This document shows positions 41,809 through 51,503 of a stretch of DNA of 64,000 nucleotides, piece by piece. Every line of letters begins with the position of its first letter. Within the stretch, counting starts at the first letter, position 1. Below the pieces are notes generated by a model. The model did not search any database. It worked only from the letters and a program-made list of their open reading frames with translations, and was not told the origin of the DNA. The translations under genes and the position numbers were made by a program. The DNA comes from Streptomyces virginiae (GTDB lineage: Bacteria; Actinomycetota; Actinomycetes; Streptomycetales; Streptomycetaceae), in assembly GCF_000720455.1 (NCBI RefSeq), contig NZ_JOAK01000011.1, positions 120,017 through 184,016 on the forward strand, read 5' to 3'.

Positions 41809-43079
41809 CGCGCGCCTCCCAGCGGCAGCGAAGCCAGCAGCCCCGGCACCTGTTCGCGGTCGAGCCGGACCAGCCCGGTCTTCACGCCCCGCGCCGTCCT
41901 CTCCAACTCCCGCCGTGCCGCGACCAGTTCCTCGTCGCTGCGGCCCGTCACCCGTACGTGTCCGGTCAGGGTCACGCCCTGCCGCTCCGCCGGGGCCATC
42001 GTCAGGCTGAAGGTCGTCGCGAGGGCGGGCAGGGAGGTCAGCAGCGCCACGAACTGCGGCAGCGCCGCGGCCCCGCCGCCGCCCAGCTGCGGCCAGCGGC
42101 CTATCCAGTACGTCGTGTGCCGGCGGTCGTCGCAGCGCCAGGTCCGGGAGGTCTCCTCGGTGCGCCGCCCGGTGCTGGCCGACCGGCCGGCCTGGGTGAT
42201 CGCCATCGGGTTCGCGCACGAGGACGTGGCCAGCGCCGCCGTCAGCTCCTGCTCGGTCAGCACGGTGGCCGTGAATCCGGCGCCGGCGAGCCGGCTCGCC
42301 AGCTGGTCCGCCGCGCGCACCACGCACCGCTGCGCGCCCGCCAGCCCGCCGCCGCGGGCGGTGACCGCCTCGGGGCACAGCTCCGGGTCCAGCTTGAGGG
42401 CGATCCAGGTCAGCCGCACCGCCGGCGTGCCCGTACGGGCCTGCAGCGGCGCGTAGTTGCGCGTGGCCATCGACCGTTCCGGCAGGTGCGGGGCCGGCGC
42501 GGGCTGCGTGTGCTGCACCAGCTGCGCGGACTCCAGCCGGATGCCGTCCACTTCGAGGATGTCCCGTACGACGCCGAGCGGCAGCGGCCGCGCCGCCCGG
42601 TCGGGGCGCAGCGCGGTGGCGTCCGTGTCCACCTGGACCACCGCGGTCAGGAAGGTGCCGTCGCCGACCATTCCGACCGGACGCCGGTCGCGGTCGCTGA
42701 AGGTCAGGGTGCGCAGGGCCGGATCGGCCTCGACCAGCGGGGCGAGACCCGGTTCCGTGCCCGCGGGCACGGCGAAGGACGCGGCCCGGCGGCGCCGCGC
42801 GCGCAACGAGAGCGCGCTGCCGATCCACTCCGGCAGGGAACGCTGGTGCCGGCGTACGACCGCGAGGACCACCAGGACGAGCGCGAGCGCGCCGACGGGC
42901 ACCAGGAGCAGCGGCTCGACCACCCATGCCACGAGCAGCCCGGCCGCCGCGACCTGGAGCATTACGAGTTGTTGCAGTCGGAACGGACCGAAGCGGCCGG
43001 GGCTCGACTTCGGGTGCGGCGTCACCCCGCCGCGGGCGGGTGCGGGCGCGCCGGTCTGCGGCTCCGTCGCCGTGGCCAT
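41805..43079 (-). CDS. eccE: Type VII secretion membrane component EccE
   Basis: 424 residues. Two closely spaced N-terminal membrane helices (about 37-75, LVMLQVAAAGLLVAWVV and LLVPVGALALVLVVLAVV) precede a cytoplasmic domain, the EccE layout. EccE lies on the outer rim of the EccBCDE membrane complex. ATG 43079 is used; a GTG directly before it (43082) is equally possible, with GAGGGGAAG upstream. It diverges from eccB and overlaps the unknown 232-residue gene downstream. Confidence 0.85.
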   Translation of the reverse strand: MATATEPQTGAPAPARGGVTPHPKSSPGRFGPFRLQQLVMLQVAAAGLLVAWVVEPLLLVPVGALALVLVVLAVVRRHQRSLPEWIGSALSLRARRRRAASFAVPAGTEPGLAPLVEADPALRTLTFSDRDRRPVGMVGDGTFLTAVVQVDTDATALRPDRAARPLPLGVVRDILEVDGIRLESAQLVQHTQPAPAPHLPERSMATRNYAPLQARTGTPAVRLTWIALKLDPELCPEAVTARGGGLAGAQRCVVRAADQLASRLAGAGFTATVLTEQELTAALATSSCANPMAITQAGRSASTGRRTEETSRTWRCDDRRHTTYWIGRWPQLGGGGAAALPQFVALLTSLPALATTFSLTMAPAERQGVTLTGHVRVTGRSDEELVAARRELERTARGVKTGLVRLDREQVPGLLASLPLGGAR

Positions 43080-43337
43080 CACTCGCGCACTTCCCCTCTC
43101 CAGGGCCAGACCTCATGAGTTCCGGCGCTGCGCGACTCCCGTCGCGGGACCCCGGAATCTCCCCAATCCACCCCAACAAGCCCTGATTACCCCGGTGTGG
43201 AAGGCGCTGAGCGGCTGCCCCACCCTACCCGGCCCCTGCATACCGTCCGTCAAGAGGCATAGTAGGTGCCCGGTCCGACAATCGAGGCCCGGGGACCGTA
43301 CTCACCGGCCGGGCCGTGCGGGGAGAAGCAGACGGTC

Positions 43338-44915
43338 ATGGCATCACGACGTGATGAGCTCAACGCGTACACCTTTGCGAAGCGGCGGACGGTGGCCGCG
43401 TTCCTCCAGCCCTCCGCCACGGGTACCGAGGAGGGTGCCCCGCGCCCGCTGCGCGCGGTCCTCCCGGGGGTGGTCGTCGGAGCCCTCGTGCTCGCCGGGT
43501 TCGGTGCCTGGGGCATGTTCAAGCCCACCGCCCCCAAGGGCTGGGACGAGCCCGGCACGAAGGTCATCGTCGGCAAGGACTCCACGACCCGCTACGTGGT
43601 CCTGACGACGAAGGTGGGCGGCAAGGACCAGACGCGCCTGCACCCGGTGTTGAACCTCGCCTCCGCCCGACTGCTGCTGGACCCGCAGAAGTTCAAGGTC
43701 GTACAGGTCGAGGACAAGGTCCTCGACGCGGGCAAGCCGCCGCGCGGCCCCATCATCGGCATCCCGTACGCCCCCGACCGGCTCCCTTCCAAGGCCGAGG
43801 CGGCCAAGGCCAAGCGCTGGGCCGTCTGCCAGCAGCCGGGCGGCAACGGCCGAGGCGTGCAGACCGCCACCTTCGTCCTCGCGGACCGCGAGGCGTCCGT
43901 GACGGACGACGCCCGCAGGCTCACCGACACCCAGGCGCTGTACGTGGAGAGCACCGGGCCGGGCAAGGAGCGCTACCTGGTCGACGCGACCGGCACCAAG
44001 TACAAGTTCCCCGAGGGCACACCGGCCGCCGGGACCATGACCAACGCGCTGGTCGGCACCGGAGCCACCGCGCAGCAGGTCGGCCCGGAATGGCTGGGGA
44101 CCCTCAACTCCGGCGACGACCTGGCGTTCCCGGCGATCCCCGGCAAGGCCGGCGCCAACGCCGACGTCAAGGGCCTGGCCACCGCCGACAACAAGGTCGG
44201 CATGGTGCTCAAGGCCCAGACCGGCTCCGGCACGCAGCACTACGTGGTCCTTCCCGGCAAGGTCGCGCCGGTCTCCGACTTCGTCGCCTGGCTGCTGATC
44301 TCGGCGCCCGCGACCGACGGCCTCAACATGCACGGCAAGGCCCGCGAAGTCGACCTCCAGTCGCTCGCCCCGGACGCCACCCCGTTCGCCGGCGGCGTCA
44401 AGTGGCCGCAGAGGAAGACCGAGCGGATCAACCAGACGACACCGCCCGCAGGCACCCCGGCGAGCGGCTCCAACAACCGCGACACCGTCTGCAACGTCCT
44501 GCGCTCGGTCGACGGCCAGGGCAACCAGACGCTGAGCACGTGGGCCGGCACCGGCTACCCCGTCGACATCACCGCCAGCGGCACCAGCGCGTACGTCACC
44601 CCGGGCTCCGGCCTGCTCTACACCCAGGTCCAGGGCAAGCAGACCACGGCCGGCGGCTCCCTCTTCCTGGTCACCGACACCGGCCTGCGGTACGCCGTCC
44701 AGGCCAACGGCGACAGCGACAGCGAGCAGTCCGAGATCGGCGCCCCCGACCAGTCCAAGGCGGGCGGGGACGGCCGCCCCGAGGCCAGCCAGGCGCAGGT
44801 CAGGCTCGGCTACGGCGGTGTCGCCCCGGCCATGGTGCCCATCGCCTGGTCGGAGTTCCTCTCCAAGGGCCCCCGGCTGGACACCAACTCCGCCCGTCAG
44901 CCCCAGGGTTCGTGA
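43338..44915 (+). CDS. eccB: Type VII secretion membrane component EccB
   Basis: 525 residues. A short cytoplasmic N-terminus (MASRRDELNAYTFAKRRTVA), one membrane helix (about 41-60) and a large extracytoplasmic domain with EccB-type R repeats (for example GVGKD-like RYVVLTTKVGG, and two Cys-containing segments VCQQPGG and DTVCNVLRSVDG that may form a disulfide). MASRRDEL is the family hallmark, so ATG 43338 is the right start; GGGGAGAAG lies upstream. Its stop overlaps the region of the mycP start, so eccB and mycP are an operon. Confidence 0.93.
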   Translation: MASRRDELNAYTFAKRRTVAAFLQPSATGTEEGAPRPLRAVLPGVVVGALVLAGFGAWGMFKPTAPKGWDEPGTKVIVGKDSTTRYVVLTTKVGGKDQTRLHPVLNLASARLLLDPQKFKVVQVEDKVLDAGKPPRGPIIGIPYAPDRLPSKAEAAKAKRWAVCQQPGGNGRGVQTATFVLADREASVTDDARRLTDTQALYVESTGPGKERYLVDATGTKYKFPEGTPAAGTMTNALVGTGATAQQVGPEWLGTLNSGDDLAFPAIPGKAGANADVKGLATADNKVGMVLKAQTGSGTQHYVVLPGKVAPVSDFVAWLLISAPATDGLNMHGKAREVDLQSLAPDATPFAGGVKWPQRKTERINQTTPPAGTPASGSNNRDTVCNVLRSVDGQGNQTLSTWAGTGYPVDITASGTSAYVTPGSGLLYTQVQGKQTTAGGSLFLVTDTGLRYAVQANGDSDSEQSEIGAPDQSKAGGDGRPEASQAQVRLGYGGVAPAMVPIAWSEFLSKGPRLDTNSARQPQGS

Positions 44916-44926
44916 GGAAACCGCCG

Positions 44927-46171
44927 ATGCCCCCGTACCGCGACGCCCGGCGCGCGCTCCTCGCCGCCGCCTTCGCCCTCACGCTGACCGCCGCCGGCGC
45001 CACGGCCGCGACCGCCGCGCAGCACCCCCCGTACGCCCTGCGCCTCGACGGCGCGGGGGAGTGCACCTTCCCCATGAAGAAGCAGATCGCGGACCGCCCC
45101 TGGGCCCTCCAGCGCCTCCTGCTCGACGAGCTGTGGGCGCAGACCAAGGGCAAGGACAAGAACGGCGCGAGCGTCCGGGTAGCCGTCATCGACACCGGCG
45201 TGGACCGGGCGAACCCGCAGCTCAGCGGCGCCCTCGACGTCGGCGCGGGCAAGGACTTCGTCGACCCCAAGGGCGGCGACGGCACGACCGACACCGTCGG
45301 GCACGGCACCAAGGTCGCCGGGCTGATCGCGGCCCGCCCCCAGGAGGGCACCGGCTTCGTCGGCCTGGCCCCGGACGCCACCCTGATCCCCATCCGGCAG
45401 AACGACGGGCAGGGCAAGGGCAACGCCCTCTCCCTGAGCCAGGCGATCGACCACGCGGTCGCCAAGGGCGCCCAGGTCATCAACATCTCGCAGGACACCG
45501 ACGTCCAGCTGTCCGCGGACTCCGAGCTCGGCAAGTCCGTCCAGAAGGCCGTCGCCGCCAACATCGTGGTCGTGGCCTCGGCGGGCAACGACGGCATGAG
45601 CGGCCAGAAGCGCAAGACCTATCCGGCCGCCTTCCCCGGCGTCCTGGCCGTCGGCGCCTCCGACCGCAACAACGAACGGGCCGCCTTCTCCCAGCCGGGC
45701 GACTTCATCGGAGTGGCGGCGCCCGGCGTGGACATGGTCTCCACCGTCCCGGGCTTCGGCCAGTGCATCGACAACGGCACCAGCTTCTCCGCGCCCTACG
45801 TCGCCGGGCTCGCGGCCCTGCTGCGCGCCGAGCACGGGGACTGGTCCGCGCAGCAGATCGTCTGGCAGATCCAGAACACGGCCGAGCGCGCCGTCAACGG
45901 CCGCGACGACTACGTCGGTTGGGGTGTCGTCGACCCGGTCCGCGCCATCAGCCAGGACCAGCAGGCCCCGAAGGCCCCCGTCCCGGACCCGGGTCCGCCC
46001 CCGGCGACGGCACCGCAGGCCGCGCCCCTCCAGCTCACCGAGACGGCCCAGGAACGACAGGAGCGCTACGGCACGTACGCTCTCGGCATCGGCGCCGTCC
46101 TGATCGCCGTCATCGCGGGAACGGCCACGGTCGTCCGGGATGCGCGGAGCCGCCGACGTCGTTTGCAGTGA
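44927..46171 (+). CDS. mycP: Type VII secretion mycosin (membrane-anchored subtilisin protease)
   Basis: 414 residues. Signal peptide (RRALLAAAFALTLTAAGATAATA), mycosin domain with the triad Asp89 (VIDTGVD), His126 (GHGTKVAG) and Ser286 (GTSFSAPYVAGL), oxyanion Asn in ASAGNDG, a Pro-rich linker, and a C-terminal helix with a basic end (VVRDARSRRRRLQ). Mycosins stabilise the ESX membrane complex and process secreted substrates. ATG 44927 is preferred, with GAGGAAA 8 bases upstream; GTG 44912 overlapping the eccB stop is an alternative. Confidence 0.95.
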   Translation: MPPYRDARRALLAAAFALTLTAAGATAATAAQHPPYALRLDGAGECTFPMKKQIADRPWALQRLLLDELWAQTKGKDKNGASVRVAVIDTGVDRANPQLSGALDVGAGKDFVDPKGGDGTTDTVGHGTKVAGLIAARPQEGTGFVGLAPDATLIPIRQNDGQGKGNALSLSQAIDHAVAKGAQVINISQDTDVQLSADSELGKSVQKAVAANIVVVASAGNDGMSGQKRKTYPAAFPGVLAVGASDRNNERAAFSQPGDFIGVAAPGVDMVSTVPGFGQCIDNGTSFSAPYVAGLAALLRAEHGDWSAQQIVWQIQNTAERAVNGRDDYVGWGVVDPVRAISQDQQAPKAPVPDPGPPPATAPQAAPLQLTETAQERQERYGTYALGIGAVLIAVIAGTATVVRDARSRRRRLQ

Positions 46172-46208
46172 ACAGTCACAGTTCGTCTACGGAAGCGGCC
46201 CACCGGTG

Positions 46209-46252
46209 TTGGGACTGCTTCATGAACTGACTAGAGTGACACCAGGCTTCAC
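46209..46252 (+). promoter_or_regulatory. Predicted promoter for the WXG100 gene pair, with an overlapping dyad
   Basis: TTGGGA (46209-46214) and TAGAGT (46232-46237) are 17 bases apart, a reasonable HrdB-type promoter, about 145 bases before the first WXG100 gene. GTGA (46236-46239) and TCAC (46249-46252) form a dyad that overlaps the -10, in the general style of BldD sites (AGTGA-n-TCACC), though the 9-base spacing is unusual. Confidence 0.45.
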
Positions 46253-46384
46253 GAGTGTGATCGGGGGATCGCGTGAAGCGGAGGGGGACGGCCCGGAGCG
46301 CGTGGCACACATCCGCGCCAGGCACGCCCGCCCCGCTGCGCAATCCGCCGGTTCTGCCGGCGAATTGAGAAGTGAGGAGCTTCG

Positions 46385-46732
46385 ATGAGCACGAACACCT
46401 TCGGACTTGCGGACGACCCGGTCGTCAAGGCGAAGAACAAGATCCAGGAGACGGGAACCGCCGTCTCCAAGCAGGCCCGCGAGCTTGCCGACATCATCGC
46501 CACCGTGAGCGCCGGCTGGACCGGTGTGGGCGCTTCGGGCTTCATCACGGCCCAGACGACGCTCAACGACAGCCACGACGAGATCCGCCGGCTGCTCGGC
46601 GTCCTGCACAACGCCGTGGCGCAGACCAAGAACCTCAGCAACGCGCAGGACGAGGAGGTGCGGGCCGCGTTCAAGAACGCCGTCCAGCCGACGTCCGGCG
46701 GCGGTGCCCGCTCGGGCCTCGACGGCATCTGA
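46385..46732 (+). CDS. esxB: WXG100-family secreted protein (EsxB-like)
   Basis: 115 residues, no signal peptide, two amphipathic helices joined by the turn motif WTG (ATVSAGWTGVGASGF), characteristic of WXG100 proteins exported by type VII systems. It forms a heterodimer with its neighbour in characterised systems. The C-terminal tail is Gly/Ser-rich. ATG 46385 follows GTGAGGAGCTTCG. The esxB/esxA naming follows gene order in S. coelicolor and is tentative. Confidence 0.88.
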   Translation: MSTNTFGLADDPVVKAKNKIQETGTAVSKQARELADIIATVSAGWTGVGASGFITAQTTLNDSHDEIRRLLGVLHNAVAQTKNLSNAQDEEVRAAFKNAVQPTSGGGARSGLDGI

Positions 46733-46777
46733 TCAGCGCCCCCCTTTCCATTCGGCCGTAGCGAGAAGGAGAAGAAC

Positions 46778-47083
46778 ATGACGGCGAACGACGGGACCCG
46801 GGTCCGGTACGAGACCGTTCAGCAGATGGCGGACCGCATCCGGGTCGTCTCCGGGAACATCCTCAAGGACCTGGCCGAGATGGAGCAGGCCGTGAAGGTC
46901 GTCACGGACACCTGGGACGGTGAGGCGCACCAGGAGTACGTCAACCTCCAGAAGAAGTACAAGGCCAAGGCCGACACCATGCACGCGGAGCTGGAGAAGG
47001 TCGCCAAGCTCATCGAGCGCGGCAAGGACGACTACCGCGCCACCGACAAGCGGGCCTCGACCCTCTTCACCGAGGCCTACTGA
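46778..47083 (+). CDS. esxA: WXG100-family secreted protein (EsxA-like)
   Basis: 101 residues, helix-WDG-helix (VKVVTDTWDGEAHQEYVNLQ), the WXG100 hallmark with Asp in the X position. The C-terminal helix holds KAKADTMHAELEKVAKLIERGKDDYRATD, containing a YxxxD-type export signal (YRATD). ATG 46778 is preceded by GAGAAGGAGAAGAAC. Follows the other WXG100 gene by 45 bases, then a perfect terminator. Confidence 0.9.
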   Translation: MTANDGTRVRYETVQQMADRIRVVSGNILKDLAEMEQAVKVVTDTWDGEAHQEYVNLQKKYKAKADTMHAELEKVAKLIERGKDDYRATDKRASTLFTEAY

Positions 47084-47116
47084 GCCCGGCAGCGGACCCG
47101 GGCCCCGGGTCCCGAA

Positions 47117-47159
47117 ACGCCGAAGGGGCGCGCCCGCTACGGGCGCGCCCCTTCGGCGT
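47117..47159. terminator. Strong terminator after the WXG100 pair
   Basis: A perfect 20-bp stem (47117-47136 with 47140-47159) closes with a CTA loop, between esxA and the convergent DUF397 gene. The symmetry means it should work in both directions. Confidence 0.92.
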
Positions 47160-47172
47160 CTCCTGCCGCCCC

Positions 47173-47418
47173 TCAGGGCTCGTGGCGGTCCAGGTCGAAC
47201 TCACCGTCCCTGGCGCCGAGTACGAAGGCCTCCCACTCGGCGGCCGTGTAGCGCAGCACCGTCTCCCGGTCCAGCGAGGACCGCATCGCCACCGCACCGT
47301 CGGGGAGCCGCGCGATCTCCACGCGCTCCTCGTCCGGGCTGGTCCCGGGCGGCCCTTCCCACTCCACACCGCTGATGTCGAGCGCGTACAGCTCGTCCTT
47401 CTCCTGCTGGGTGCCCAT
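47173..47418 (-). CDS. DUF397 domain protein
   Basis: 81 residues. DUF397 features are visible: WxGP-like VEWEGPPG, VEIARLPDGAVAMRSSLD and a terminal region TAAEWEAFVLGARDGEFD. In Streptomyces such small proteins usually lie next to a helix-turn-helix regulator and act as an antagonist or partner; here no such regulator is adjacent and the gene stands between esxA and eccC. ATG 47418 follows GAGGGAAAGG. Confidence 0.8.
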   Translation of the reverse strand: MGTQQEKDELYALDISGVEWEGPPGTSPDEERVEIARLPDGAVAMRSSLDRETVLRYTAAEWEAFVLGARDGEFDLDRHEP

Positions 47419-47546
47419 GGGTGGCCTTTCCCTCGGTGGTGCGGTCTTCCCCGCCGATTATCGGGGCTGCGCCGCGGACCGGGACGGTTTTCCGGCCGAT
47501 GCACGGGGCCAGGTGCGTGATCCCCGGCCCCGGGCATCGGACCGGC

Positions 47547-50500
47547 TCACACGCCGCCCGGCATCCGGCCGAGCTGCACCAGCGACGTGCCCCGCCGCCG
47601 CGAGACGAAGTAGCCCCGGCCCGGCGGCATCGGACGCGGCCGGACGGTGCCCACCAGGTCGCCCTCCGCCGGATCGCCGGACAGGACGACGCCCTGCGCG
47701 CCCAGTTCCTTGATCCGCTGCATGAACGACTCGTACATCGAGCGCGAGGCACCCGCCGAGCTGCGCGCGATGATGAAGCGGACGCCCGTGTCGCGGGCGA
47801 AGGGCAGGTACTCCACCAGCGGCGCCAGCGGATTGCCCTGGCTCGTCGCCACCAGGTCGAAGTCGTCGATGATGATGAACACGTCCGGGCCCGTCCACCA
47901 GCTGCGGTCGCGCAGCTGCTGCGGAGTGACGTCGTCCGGAGGCTGCCTCCGCGAGAACACCCCGCCCAGCGCCTCCATGTGCATCTGGAGGGAGCTCGCC
48001 ATCGGCGCGTACTCCAGCAGGTGCTCCTCCGGCAGCGCCCCGAGCAGGGTCCGCCGGTAGTCGCCGACGACCAGACGCGCCTGGTCCGGCGTGTACCGCT
48101 GCGCGATCTGCTGGGCGATGAGCCGCAGCAGGTTCGTCTTGCCCGACTCGCTCTCGCCGAAGACCAGCAGGAAGGGGTCGCTCTCGAAGTCGACGAACAC
48201 CGGCTCCAGATCGGTCTCGTCGATGCCGATCGCGATCCCGCGGTCGGGGAACTCCCCGCCCTTGGGCAGCTGGTCGGAGTGGAGCAGCCGCGGCAGCAGC
48301 CGTACGCCCGGGGCCGCGGGCCCCGACCAGTTCTGCCGGACCGCCTCCACGAAGGACGCCGTCGCCTCCGACAGGTCACCGGCCTCGTGCGAGCCGTCGA
48401 TCCGCGGCAGCGCGCCCAGGAAGTGCAGCTTCTCCGCGACCTGACCGCGGCCCGGCATCCCCGTGGGGACGTTCGCCGCGACCTTCCGGTCGAACTCCGA
48501 GTCCATCGTGTCGCCCAGCCGCAGCTCCAGCCGGCTGAGCATCTGGTCCTTCAGCGCCGCCCGGACCTCCATGTACCGGCCCGCGGTGATCACCACGTGG
48601 ATGCCGTAGCCCAGACCGCGCGCCGCGATGTCCGTGACGACCTGCTCCAGGACCTCGTACTCGCCGCGGAAGTTGCCCCAGCCGTCGACGACCAGGAACA
48701 CGTCGCCCCACGGCTCGTGCGGCAGGTCGCCCGCCGCCCGCCGGCGCCGGTAGGTGCCGATCGAGTCGATGTTGTTCGCGCGGAAGAACTCCTCACGGCG
48801 GTTGAGGATGCCCCCCACCTCCGCGACCGTGCGCCGCACCCGCTCCGGGTCCAGACGCGAGGCGATACCGCCCACGTGCGGCAGGTCCGAGACCGCCGAC
48901 AGGCTGCCACCACCGAAGTCCAGCCCGTAGAACTGCACTTCGCGCGGGGTGTGCGTGAGCGCGAAGGAGGAGATCAGCGTCCGCATCAGCGTCGACTTGC
49001 CCGACTGCGGACCGCCGACCACCATCATGTGGCCCGCCGCACCCGAGAAGTCCCGGTACAGCACTTCGCGCCGCTGCTCGAACGGCTTGTCGATGAGACC
49101 GAGCGGCACGACCAGCCCGCCCGGCCGCGTGTAGCCGTCCGCGTGCAGCCCGCGCTCCGCGCTCGGCGCCAGCGCCGGAAGCAGCTGGTCCAGCGGCGGG
49201 GCCTGGTCGAGCGGCGGCAGCCACACCTGGTGCGCCGGAACGCCCTGGCCCTCCAGCCGGCTCACGATCACGTCCAGCACGGTGTCCGCGAGCGCGTCGT
49301 CCTCCCGCGACGACCGCGCGGCCAGGTACGCCGGGTCCGGGGCCGCGTACACCACCGGCACCGGCGCCGCGGTGAACAGCGCCGGGCGCCGCTCCACCGG
49401 GAACTGCCCCACCGAGAGGTCCGGACCGCCCGAACGGTAGGTGCCCGACACGTACGCCGCCTTGAAGCGCACCATCTCGTCCGTACCGAACTTGAGGTAG
49501 CCCGAACCGGGCACCGACGGCAGGTGGTAGGCGTCCGGCACACCGATCGCCGTCCGCGACTCCGCCGCCGAGAAGGTCCGCAGACCGATCCGGTACGACA
49601 GGTACGTGTCCAGCCCGCGCAGCTTGCCCTCCTCCAGCCGCTGCGAGGCCAGCAGCAGGTGCACGCCCAGCGAACGGCCGATGCGGCCGATCTGGATGAA
49701 CATGTCGATGAAGTCGGGCTTCGCCGTCAGCAGCTCGCTGAACTCGTCGATGACCAGCACCAGCGACGCCAGTGGCTCCAGCGGGGCGCCGGCCGCGCGG
49801 GCCTTCTCGTAGTCGTGGATGTTCGCGTAGTTGCCCGCCGAACGCAGCAGCTCCTGACGGCGCTGCAGCTCGCCTCGGATCGAGTCGCCCATGCGGTCCA
49901 CGAGCGTGAGGTCGTCCGCGAGGTTGGTGATGACCGCCGCGACGTGCGGCATCTGGCCCATGCCCGTGAAGGTCGCACCGCCCTTGAAGTCGGCGAGCAC
50001 GAAGTTCAGCGTCTCCGAGGTGTGCGTGACCGCCAGACCCAGCACCAGCGTGCGCAGCAGCTCCGACTTGCCGGAACCGGTCGCACCCACGCACAGGCCG
50101 TGCGGGCCCATGCCCTCCTGCGCGGCCTCCTTGAGGTCCAGCATGACCGGCGCCCCGTCCTCGCCCACGCCGATCGGCACGCGCAGCCGCTCACCGGCCG
50201 ACCGCGGCCGCCAGGTCCGCGCCACGTCGACCGCGGCCGCGTCGCCCAGGTTCAGCAGGTCCGTGAAGTCCAGGTTCGCCAGCAGCGGCTCGTCGTCGTC
50301 CCCGCCGCCCGTGCGCAGCGGCGCCAGCTGCCGGGCGAGGGCCTCCGCCGCGGGCAGCGACAGGGTGTCCGGCACACCCTCGTACGCGACCCCGCCGCCC
50401 GACTCCAGACGCAGCCGGCCCGGCCGCACCACGACCGACAGACCACCGCGCGGCTCGTCCAGCTCGCCCGCGACCACCTCGATGATGGTGACGCCCTGCA

Positions 50501-51503
50501 GGCCCTCGGCCGCGGCGAACACCGAGTCCGGGGGCACCATGCCGCCGTCCAGCACGACCACCAGGTGAGGCTGGTCCAGCACCGGGGACACGTCACGGCT
50601 GAACCGCGGCCGCCCCTCCAGCCGGGACGCCAGCATCCCCTCCAGCTCGGCGAGGTCGTCGCCGAACAGCCGCTTCGTGCCGGCCCCGTCGACCTGCCCC
50701 GGCAGCTGCGTGTGCGGCAGCCACTTCGTCCAGTCCCACGAGGGCACCGCACCCGGCGAGGCCACCACCGCCACCATCAGGTCCTCGGGGGAGTGCAGCG
50801 TCGCCAGCTGCGCGACCAGCGCCCGCGCCGCGCCCCGCGCCGACTCCGGCTCCCCGGACACCGCCACGTGGTAGAAGGCCCGCATCGACACCGCCATCGG
50901 CAGCCCGTCCAGCGAGGAGTGCACCTTCAGGAAGCGCTGCATGGCACCCGCCGTCAGCGGCTCCAGCTCGTCCACCGGCGCCGTCTCCGGCGCCACCAGC
51001 GGCGTCGACAGGCGCTGTGCACCCAGCCCCAGCCGGGCCTGCCCGAAGTCCGGGTCGCCGACCCGCCGCTCCCACAGCCGCGAACCGTCCGCCACCACCG
51101 ACCACAACTGCTCCGGGGACGGGTGCAGATACAACTGCGCGTCGCGCTGCGCCCGCGCCGTCCGCCGCACCTGACGGCGCGTCTGGGCGAGGTACTTGAG
51201 GTAGTCCCGGCGCACGTCGGCCATTTGCCCCTGCGTACCGCGCCGGAAGCGCACCAGCTGCGCCACGACCATTCCCACCGTCGACGCCAGCATCAGCACA
51301 CCCATGATGCGCATGAAGGGCGCCGCGCCCGGCATGAAGAAGAAGACGACGGAAGAGCCCATGCCCAGCATCGGCAGGAGCTGCATCAGCATGCCCTCCT
51401 GCTGCCCGCGCGGCAGTTCGGGAGGAGCCTCCAGCCGCAGCTCCTCCGAGGGAACCTCGGGCGGCAGGGACCGCGGCGGGCGTTTGACGACGATCTGGCT
51501 CAC
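47547..51503 (-). CDS. eccC: Type VII secretion ATPase EccC (single-chain, three ATPase domains)
   Basis: 1318 residues, the motor of the ESX system. Two N-terminal membrane helices (about 40-85, GMGSSVVFFFMPGAAPFMRIMGVLMLAST) are followed by a DUF region and three FtsK/SpoIIIE domains with intact Walker A lysines: GATGSGKSELL (Lys479), GGPQSGKSTLM (Lys836) and GESESGKTNLL (Lys1122). The last domain should bind the secretion signal of the WXG100 pair. EccC is one chain here, not the split EccCa/EccCb of ESX-1. GTG 51503 matches the family N-terminus SQIVVKRPPRSLPPEV; the upstream peptide is not conserved-looking. Divergent from eccD. Confidence 0.95.
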   Translation of the reverse strand: MSQIVVKRPPRSLPPEVPSEELRLEAPPELPRGQQEGMLMQLLPMLGMGSSVVFFFMPGAAPFMRIMGVLMLASTVGMVVAQLVRFRRGTQGQMADVRRDYLKYLAQTRRQVRRTARAQRDAQLYLHPSPEQLWSVVADGSRLWERRVGDPDFGQARLGLGAQRLSTPLVAPETAPVDELEPLTAGAMQRFLKVHSSLDGLPMAVSMRAFYHVAVSGEPESARGAARALVAQLATLHSPEDLMVAVVASPGAVPSWDWTKWLPHTQLPGQVDGAGTKRLFGDDLAELEGMLASRLEGRPRFSRDVSPVLDQPHLVVVLDGGMVPPDSVFAAAEGLQGVTIIEVVAGELDEPRGGLSVVVRPGRLRLESGGGVAYEGVPDTLSLPAAEALARQLAPLRTGGGDDDEPLLANLDFTDLLNLGDAAAVDVARTWRPRSAGERLRVPIGVGEDGAPVMLDLKEAAQEGMGPHGLCVGATGSGKSELLRTLVLGLAVTHTSETLNFVLADFKGGATFTGMGQMPHVAAVITNLADDLTLVDRMGDSIRGELQRRQELLRSAGNYANIHDYEKARAAGAPLEPLASLVLVIDEFSELLTAKPDFIDMFIQIGRIGRSLGVHLLLASQRLEEGKLRGLDTYLSYRIGLRTFSAAESRTAIGVPDAYHLPSVPGSGYLKFGTDEMVRFKAAYVSGTYRSGGPDLSVGQFPVERRPALFTAAPVPVVYAAPDPAYLAARSSREDDALADTVLDVIVSRLEGQGVPAHQVWLPPLDQAPPLDQLLPALAPSAERGLHADGYTRPGGLVVPLGLIDKPFEQRREVLYRDFSGAAGHMMVVGGPQSGKSTLMRTLISSFALTHTPREVQFYGLDFGGGSLSAVSDLPHVGGIASRLDPERVRRTVAEVGGILNRREEFFRANNIDSIGTYRRRRAAGDLPHEPWGDVFLVVDGWGNFRGEYEVLEQVVTDIAARGLGYGIHVVITAGRYMEVRAALKDQMLSRLELRLGDTMDSEFDRKVAANVPTGMPGRGQVAEKLHFLGALPRIDGSHEAGDLSEATASFVEAVRQNWSGPAAPGVRLLPRLLHSDQLPKGGEFPDRGIAIGIDETDLEPVFVDFESDPFLLVFGESESGKTNLLRLIAQQIAQRYTPDQARLVVGDYRRTLLGALPEEHLLEYAPMASSLQMHMEALGGVFSRRQPPDDVTPQQLRDRSWWTGPDVFIIIDDFDLVATSQGNPLAPLVEYLPFARDTGVRFIIARSSAGASRSMYESFMQRIKELGAQGVVLSGDPAEGDLVGTVRPRPMPPGRGYFVSRRRGTSLVQLGRMPGGV

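Noticed and set aside
38578..42456. A 1292-codon open frame on the plus strand across the ESX EspI-like and eccE genes.
   Set aside because: It is a shadow of the minus-strand genes; the Arg/Gly-rich translation mirrors Pro/Ala-rich coding repeats on the other strand.
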